Assembly: GCA_964633225.1 (NCBI GenBank)
Contig: CAZWFQ010000092.1
Span: forward strand, 1-11,763
Length of the DNA stretch: 11,763 bases
Reading direction: 5' to 3'
Origin: JAKQIM01 sp964633225
GTDB lineage: Bacteria > Chloroflexota > Anaerolineae > Anaerolineales > UBA4823
Shown here: positions 8,101 through 11,763 of the stretch, piece after piece
Position numbering within the stretch: position 1 is the stretch's first letter
Layout: each line of letters starts with the position of its first letter
Made by a program: the position numbers and the translations under genes
Notes under the pieces: model-generated
What the model saw: the letters and a program-made list of their open reading frames with translations, nothing else
Database searches by the model: none
Told to the model about the DNA's origin: nothing

Positions 8101-11100
8101 TGCGCGCCAGTGATGCCCAGGTCTGGGATGATTTCGGCAGATCTGTGTCCATCGACGGGGATACGATCGTGGTAGGGGCGTGCAGCGAAAACGGCGGCCC
8201 AGGCGACCCGTTGAGCGCATCGGGTGCGGCCTACGTCTTCCAACGCAACCAGGGCGGGGCCGAAGCTTGGGGCCAGGTGCGCACCCTGCGGGCCAGCGAT
8301 GCCCAAGAACTGGATTGGTTTGGCTTCTCGGCGGCCATCGATGGAAATACGATCGTGGTGGGGGCGGATGGGCAAGATGGCGGGCCGGTCAATACGGGCG
8401 CGGCTTATGTCTTCACCCTGCAGGCTAATTGGGAGCCAGAAGCTCTGCCTCTGCCGGAAGGCGCCGATGCGGGCGACCTGCGCGGTTCGGTGGCCTTGTA
8501 TGGCAATACCCTGGTGGTTGGCGCCCCCGAAGCAGACGTCTGCCCTATCACTGTACCGATCAGCGATACGGGCGTGGCCTATGTCTACACACGCCGCTCA
8601 GCCGGCTGGGAACAAGATGCTATGCTGTGTGCGCCTAATCCCCAGGCCGGTGACCATTTTGGGTATGCAGTGGCTGTCTACAGCACCACCATTGTGGTGG
8701 GTGCCTATGGCGATGGCAGTTCGGCAGGGGCGGCCTATGTCTTTGAATACAATTCCACGCTCAAGGGTGGGCTGGATGATTGGAGCCAGGTGGGCACGCT
8801 GGGAGCCAGTGGAGGTCAGGCCGGCGACGGCTTTGGCTACAGCGTGGCGGTGAATGCCTCTACGATTGTGGTTGGTGCGCCGTGGGCGGATGATGCAGAA
8901 ACAGACGCCGGGGCGGCCTATGTGTTTGGGAATAGCCCCACGTTGAATAGTGGGCTGGATGACTGGAGTCAGGTGGGTACGCTGGGCTCTGAAAACCCCC
9001 AGGCCAACGGGCAGTACGGCTTTGCCCTGGGGATGGGCAACGGCCTGCTGGCGGTGGGCGCGCCCGGCGAAGATCAGGGCGGCAGCACCCCGGTGCCAGA
9101 TGCCGGGGTGGTATATGTCTATCAATCTGGCCCTGGCATGAGCCTGGCAGGCGTGGACCCGGCCCCTGAAGACTGGAGCCAGGTGGGCACCCTGGGGGCG
9201 GGCGACGGCGCGGGGCAGGGAGATGGCTTTGGCCAGGCCGTGGCCCTGGAGGGGAACCGCCTGGTGGTGGGTGCGCCGGATGAAGATGGGGCTGGTGATG
9301 TGCTGACCGATACCGGCATCGCCTATGTCTTCACCATCACCCCCACCCTCTTGCTGGCAGGCACCAGCCCGGCCCCGGATGATTGGAGCCAGGTGGGCAC
9401 CCTGGGCGTGGGGAGTGAGGGGGATGGCTTTGGCAGCGCCCTGGCCCTGTCGAGCCAGGCCCTGATTGTTGGCGCTCCTTTTGCCGACCTGGTGGCGACC
9501 GAGACGATCACCGATGCCGGTGCGGCCTATGCCTTTGTCTTTGATGCAGATAGCTGGTATTTCTTGCAGACTCTGCGTTCGAGTGATTCGCAAGTTGCAG
9601 GTCACTTCGGCAGCCTGGTGGCAGTGGATGGCGAGTGGGCGGCAGTTGGTGCGCCCAACGAGGACGGCGATCCATTTGCACCCCTCACCGATACCGGCGC
9701 GGCGTACACCTTTGACCTGGTGCTGCCTAATGGGGCTCCGGTGGTGCTGGATGACAGCTCGGCGGCGGTTGCCGATGGCACAGGGTACCTTGTGGATGTG
9801 TTAGCTAACGACAGCGATCCGAACAATGATCCCCTGGTGATCACTGCGGTAGGGGCCCCGGCGCACGGCGTGGCTGTGGATCTTGATCTGCATGTGGTGT
9901 ATACCCCCACCCTGGGTTTTAGTGGCAGCGACAGCTTTACCTATACGGTGACAGATGGCAACGGCGGCTATGCCACGGGCCTGGTTACCGTCTTGGTGAC
10001 GAACTTGCTGGTGGCAGAAGATATGGCCTTCAACACGCCTGAAGATATCGCCTTCAGCGATCAATTGGAGGCTTCAGGTGCTGGCAACAGCGTGTTGACT
10101 TTTACATGGCACACGCTTCCATTGCACGGTGTATTGAACATTGCCGCCAGCGGCACTTTTACCTACACCCCCGGCTTGGATTACGTTGGGATGGATGGGT
10201 TCACCTTTACCGTTTCAGATGGTGCCCTGACCGATACCGGACGGGTGGATATCACCGTAACAGCGGTCAATGATGCACCGCTGGCGGATGACCAGGCCAT
10301 TGCGACGGTTGAGGACATCCATTCCATTGGATTGTTGACTGCCATCGATGTAGATAACGACCCCCTGACCTACCTGCCGGGTGCTGCGCCGCAGCATGGC
10401 GAGGTGAATATCACTTCTGGCGGCGTCTTTACGTATACCCCAACACAAGATTATTATGGCATCGATCAGTTCACCTTTGTGGTCTCGGATGGCGTGCTGA
10501 CAGACACCGGGCAGGTGGATGTGACCGTTATCTCGGCAGATGCCATCACCACCAGCCTCAGCCTGGCGGCGGCCCCGGCGCCTTCGGCGGTGGGGCAGGC
10601 GGTGACCTTTACGGCCACGGTGAGCAGCCAGGGTGCGCTCAACGCCGTCCAGGCCGGGCCAACTGGCACAGTTGTCTTCCGCGATGGATTGACGACCCTG
10701 GTGACGAGGACGCTAGATGCCAGTGGTGATGTATCCTTCAGTACGGCTGGCCTGGCGGTAGGTGAGCATATCCTCAGCGCTGAGTACCTGGGCGCGCCCG
10801 ATTACCAGCCCTCCAGCTTCACGCTGACCCACACGGTGGCCTACATTGCCGACCTGAGTACCAACATCACTGCCACCCTCACGCCCGGGCAGGTGGTCTA
10901 CACCATCGTGGTCTCTAATGGCGGCTTTAATGATGCCGATGGCACGGGGGTCTCGGTCAGCTTCCCCGGCCATATGACCAACTTGCAATGGACCTGTGCT
11001 GCCGTGGGTGGGGCCACTTGCACCGCTAGCGGCAGCTCCACACTACAAGATGTGCTGGCAAGCTTCCCGGTGGGCGGCGTGGTGACCTACACGGTCACTG

Positions 11101-11252
11101 CCAACCGTATCGAACTGGAAACCCTTTACACTGAGGTGACGGTTACCCTGCCGGACGGCATGATTGACCTGAACCCTGGCAACAACCAGGCGCACTTCCC
11201 ACCCGGCTACCGCCTCTGGCTGCCAGTGATTTTGAGCGCCCAACCCCAATAA
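5142..11252 (+). CDS. Giant secreted FG-GAP beta-propeller/Ig-like protein
   Basis: This 2036-residue exported protein has a signal peptide, residues 1-29: basic start, hydrophobic core, likely cleavage after PAPAAA before K30. Residues 30 to about 260 form an N-terminal domain shared with the next gene, ending near YPITVDP (247-253). Residues 275-1529 hold 21 FG-GAP-like repeats of about 60 residues (FGxSVAIDGDTIVVGAPxEDGG, then GAAYVF). Then come three cadherin-like/Ig-like domains (about 1530-1621, 1622-1718 and 1719-1801; marks include ANDSDPNNDPL, FTYTPGLDYVG and DSFTYTVTDGNGG), a Big_3-like Ig domain (about 1802-1900) and a DUF11-like domain (about 1901-2022). The tail is YRLWLPVILSAQPQ. 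There is no LPXTG, C-terminal membrane helix or Arg cluster. FG-GAP repeats are known from integrin alpha propellers; an adhesive, scaffold or cell-surface role is inferred. No catalytic domain is recognisable. Confidence 0.93.
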   Translation: MKTLQRWINVFCILAMAVGMVGNPAPAAAKAELALHTLAASQPARQPVQADSQAPAGLSAAEWADVQAQVLAAEYRAAPGPAGEGYRAFNRAQGFGAVFTAQGFHITTSEAGWTFGLELTAYGGLPLALDQGQALSVDQALVTAARGPKLNEWYQNTAQGLEHGLTLYAPPFPGAGAITLDFALTGSLQADLIRKGDGLRLRDPSGAVVLAYDGLAVYDANGRTLPASMALTAGGMRITVDAAGAIYPITVDPLLHSETIILYPSVSEQVDFLEFGTAMDLDGDTLVVGTWDFGGYQGAGLEDAPGTQDAPVPTAGKVFIFQRNLAGADAWGEVTVLQSSDAEYQDYFGRAVAISGDTIVVGAPGEDGGLESTLPDAGAVYIYQRNQGGADAWGEVEILRGYEAGDAFGQAAALDGDILVVGAPNRDEGSVIDSGAFYVFYRNYDGPDTWGFVTMQSQFTDWENFGASLALDGGILVVGSPGYLSGTGAVSIYYCNYFGPDTWGELVSHLGASEGEMDDRFGASVAIDGDYIVVGAPYEDGGPASPLSESGSAYVFERTYGGLDFWGEWTVLRASNALSGDFFGASVAIHADTIVVGATGRDKDTGNPDNTGAAYVFSRNQGGGDAWGEINILYASDAPMDAGFGATLAFSGNTLVVGAPKLDIMPYSRVGAAYVFDTRGTWLEATSLRASDAQMDDLFGWSVAVDGDTLVVGAQHEDGGFGGSYPDGGAVYVFQRNQTGADAWGEAAILYGSQMQAYDYFGYAVAISGNTIVVGAYGAEGPGMESAAGVAYVFERHYSSPDFWDEVAVLTATTAITDNLMFGYSVAIDGDIAVVGAPGANSDAGAYFVYSRNLDGADAWGLRFWMEALSAGDYYGISVAVSGDTIAIGAHGDDGEADLTPGAGAVHLYQQDLGGADNWGYLGPVRPQDAQAGDGFGLDVALSGGILVVGAPYEDGGTGDPRSDAGAAYVFYQNQSGPDAWGQVAALRASDAQVWDDFGRSVSIDGDTIVVGACSENGGPGDPLSASGAAYVFQRNQGGAEAWGQVRTLRASDAQELDWFGFSAAIDGNTIVVGADGQDGGPVNTGAAYVFTLQANWEPEALPLPEGADAGDLRGSVALYGNTLVVGAPEADVCPITVPISDTGVAYVYTRRSAGWEQDAMLCAPNPQAGDHFGYAVAVYSTTIVVGAYGDGSSAGAAYVFEYNSTLKGGLDDWSQVGTLGASGGQAGDGFGYSVAVNASTIVVGAPWADDAETDAGAAYVFGNSPTLNSGLDDWSQVGTLGSENPQANGQYGFALGMGNGLLAVGAPGEDQGGSTPVPDAGVVYVYQSGPGMSLAGVDPAPEDWSQVGTLGAGDGAGQGDGFGQAVALEGNRLVVGAPDEDGAGDVLTDTGIAYVFTITPTLLLAGTSPAPDDWSQVGTLGVGSEGDGFGSALALSSQALIVGAPFADLVATETITDAGAAYAFVFDADSWYFLQTLRSSDSQVAGHFGSLVAVDGEWAAVGAPNEDGDPFAPLTDTGAAYTFDLVLPNGAPVVLDDSSAAVADGTGYLVDVLANDSDPNNDPLVITAVGAPAHGVAVDLDLHVVYTPTLGFSGSDSFTYTVTDGNGGYATGLVTVLVTNLLVAEDMAFNTPEDIAFSDQLEASGAGNSVLTFTWHTLPLHGVLNIAASGTFTYTPGLDYVGMDGFTFTVSDGALTDTGRVDITVTAVNDAPLADDQAIATVEDIHSIGLLTAIDVDNDPLTYLPGAAPQHGEVNITSGGVFTYTPTQDYYGIDQFTFVVSDGVLTDTGQVDVTVISADAITTSLSLAAAPAPSAVGQAVTFTATVSSQGALNAVQAGPTGTVVFRDGLTTLVTRTLDASGDVSFSTAGLAVGEHILSAEYLGAPDYQPSSFTLTHTVAYIADLSTNITATLTPGQVVYTIVVSNGGFNDADGTGVSVSFPGHMTNLQWTCAAVGGATCTASGSSTLQDVLASFPVGGVVTYTVTANRIELETLYTEVTVTLPDGMIDLNPGNNQAHFPPGYRLWLPVILSAQPQ
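5964..9728 (+). repeat. Array of 21 FG-GAP-like repeats
   Basis: Reading from the FG of each unit, I count 21 units spanning residues 275-1529, averaging about 60 residues (180 bp). Most share F/Y-G, a hydrophobic strand with D/S-G, VVGAP, an acidic loop, and GAAYVF. Units 1-13 mostly end in a linker such as RNQGGADAWGEV; units 16-19 instead carry DDWSQVGTLG. Unit 15 lacks the leading FG (LRGSV) and unit 18 is weaker. FG-GAP units are propeller blades in known structures. Confidence 0.88.
8658..9428 (+). repeat. Subfamily of four FG-GAP units with WSQVGTLG linker
   Basis: Units 16-19 of the array (residues 1173-1429) each end with D/E-D-W-S-Q-V-G-T-L-G. In units 16 and 17 it follows TLKGGLD or TLNSGLD; in units 18 and 19 it follows AGVDPAPE or AGTSPAPD. 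The DNA encoding these linkers is more alike (gaytggagycaggtggg) than the rest of the units. This suggests recent local duplication in two pairs. Confidence 0.7.
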
Positions 11253-11255
11253 ATA

Positions 11256-11310
11256 ACGTGAATTTGGGTGTAAGGGAAGCTCCCACTTTTTCGCTAACCC
11301 GAACTCACGT
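11256..11310. repeat. Long imperfect hairpin between the two secreted-protein genes
   Basis: The 14-base arms at 11256-11269 and 11297-11310 pair with 12 Watson-Crick pairs, one G-U and one mismatch around a 27-base interior. The outer ends are ACGTGA and TCACGT. It starts four bases after the stop codon at 11252 and ends just before the ribosome binding site of the next gene. It could be an RNA structure affecting 3'-end formation or translation, or a pair of operator half-sites. Confidence 0.5.
11274..11291 (+). terminator. Weak terminator candidate after the secreted-protein gene
   Basis: GGGA (11274-11277) and TCCC (11281-11284) form a 4-bp stem with a 3-base loop, and TTTTT follows at 11287-11291 after two bases. 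It lies inside the larger hairpin at 11256-11310. The stem is too short to be confident; it may act as an attenuator between the two paralogous genes. Confidence 0.3.
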
Positions 11311-11315
11311 CAAAT

Positions 11316-11320
11316 AGGAG
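11316..11320 (+). promoter_or_regulatory. Ribosome binding site favouring the ATG at 11329
   Basis: AGGAG ends only two bases before an in-frame ATG at 11323 but eight bases before the ATG at 11329. The second spacing is normal, and it gives MKTLRLL, matching MKTLQRW at the start of the preceding paralogue. The start at 11329 is therefore preferred. Confidence 0.65.
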
Positions 11321-11328
11321 AAATGATC

Positions 11329-11763
11329 ATGAAAACTTTGCGCCTGTTGGTTAACCTGGTTTGTGTCTTGGCCTTGGTCCTGGGATTGGTCACCAATCCC
11401 CAGCCGGCCGCGGCAAAAGAAAATGCCGCCCTGCATGCCCTGTCCGGCAGCCGGCCTGAGCGGCAGCCGGAACAGCCAGCGGTGCAGGTGCCGGCCGGGT
11501 TGAGCGCCGCTGAGTGGGCGGATGTACAGGCCCAGGTTGCAGCGGCAGCGTATGCGGCCGCCTGGCAGCCAGAAACCGGGGCTTACCGCGCTGCCAACCG
11601 GGCGCAGGGCTTTGAAGCCATTTTCTCGCCGGCCGGCTTCAGCGTTGCAACCGGCGAGGAAGACTTCGGCCTGACCTTGACCGCCTACGGCGGGCAGGTG
11701 CTGGACGAGGCCCAGTCCCAGCCGTTGAGCGCCGAGCGGGGGCGGGTGACGGCGCGGCGCGGG
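11329..11763 (+). CDS. Second secreted protein, paralogue of the preceding gene (5' part only)
   Basis: The frame stays open to the window edge, giving 145 residues of an incomplete protein. Residues 1-29 form a signal peptide with the same likely cleavage site as its neighbour (PQPAAA before K30). Over the first 70 residues the two proteins align without gaps with 44 identities, including an identical 16-residue stretch PAGLSAAEWADVQAQV at 55-70 in both. Similarity continues with YRAxNRAQGF and FGLxLTAYGG. This is the shared N-terminal domain that precedes the FG-GAP array in the neighbour. Whether this protein also carries such an array cannot be seen. The tandem arrangement implies an old duplication, since the DNA differs at many synonymous sites. 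An exported surface or extracellular protein is the likely role. Confidence 0.9.
   Translation, partial: MKTLRLLVNLVCVLALVLGLVTNPQPAAAKENAALHALSGSRPERQPEQPAVQVPAGLSAAEWADVQAQVAAAAYAAAWQPETGAYRAANRAQGFEAIFSPAGFSVATGEEDFGLTLTAYGGQVLDEAQSQPLSAERGRVTARRG

Noticed and set aside
8598..9605. 335-codon antisense open frame inside the FG-GAP array
   Set aside because: Its internal repetition mirrors the FG-GAP repeats on the + strand, so it is a shadow of that array rather than a gene.
5964..9728. CRISPR or satellite interpretation of the repeated DNA
   Set aside because: The repeats are coding, about 180 bp, diverged at synonymous sites and in frame with FG-GAP motifs; there are no uniform short repeats with spacers.

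Overview
The window reads as bacterial, GC-rich DNA with every recognisable gene on the + strand. The most likely source is a member of the Chloroflexota (Anaerolineae/Caldilineae type). This rests on a very long cyclase-ATPase-TPR signalling protein, giant secreted FG-GAP/Ig-like/DUF11 proteins, and short C-terminal tails of the form aromatic-L-P-V/I that I associate with exported proteins of that phylum. The assignment is an inference from protein style; no marker gene is present.

Layout: (1) Positions 2-31 hold the last nine codons of an upstream gene ending in VFLPITQR, followed by a perfect 18-bp hairpin with a T5 tail (51-96), a strong intrinsic terminator. (2) A leader with a consensus-like -10 box (147-152) precedes a 1585-residue protein (266-5023). 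It has two class III cyclase domains, a P-loop ATPase, ten consecutive TPR-like units of exactly 40 residues, a Pro/Ala linker and a short unknown tail. Order and size match mammalian soluble adenylyl cyclase (sAC, ADCY10). The catalytic residues are split between the two cyclase domains as in sAC. (3) After 118 bp comes a 2036-residue secreted protein (5142-11252): signal peptide, N-terminal domain, 21 FG-GAP-like repeats, three cadherin-like/Ig-like domains, a Big_3-like domain, a DUF11-like domain and a terminal YRLWLPVIL tail. (4) After 76 bp, preceded by a long imperfect hairpin, starts a second secreted protein (11329 to the window edge). It is a clear paralogue of the previous one over its N-terminus.

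How they might work together: the cyclase-like protein is probably a cytoplasmic nucleotide-second-messenger enzyme or sensor whose ATPase/TPR part integrates protein contacts. The two large neighbours are exported, probably surface or extracellular adhesion or scaffold proteins. No sequence evidence links them functionally beyond shared strand and proximity. The most notable points are the sAC-like composite active site with altered bicarbonate- and base-contact positions, the 21-repeat propeller array, and the tandem exported paralogues with the LP tail.
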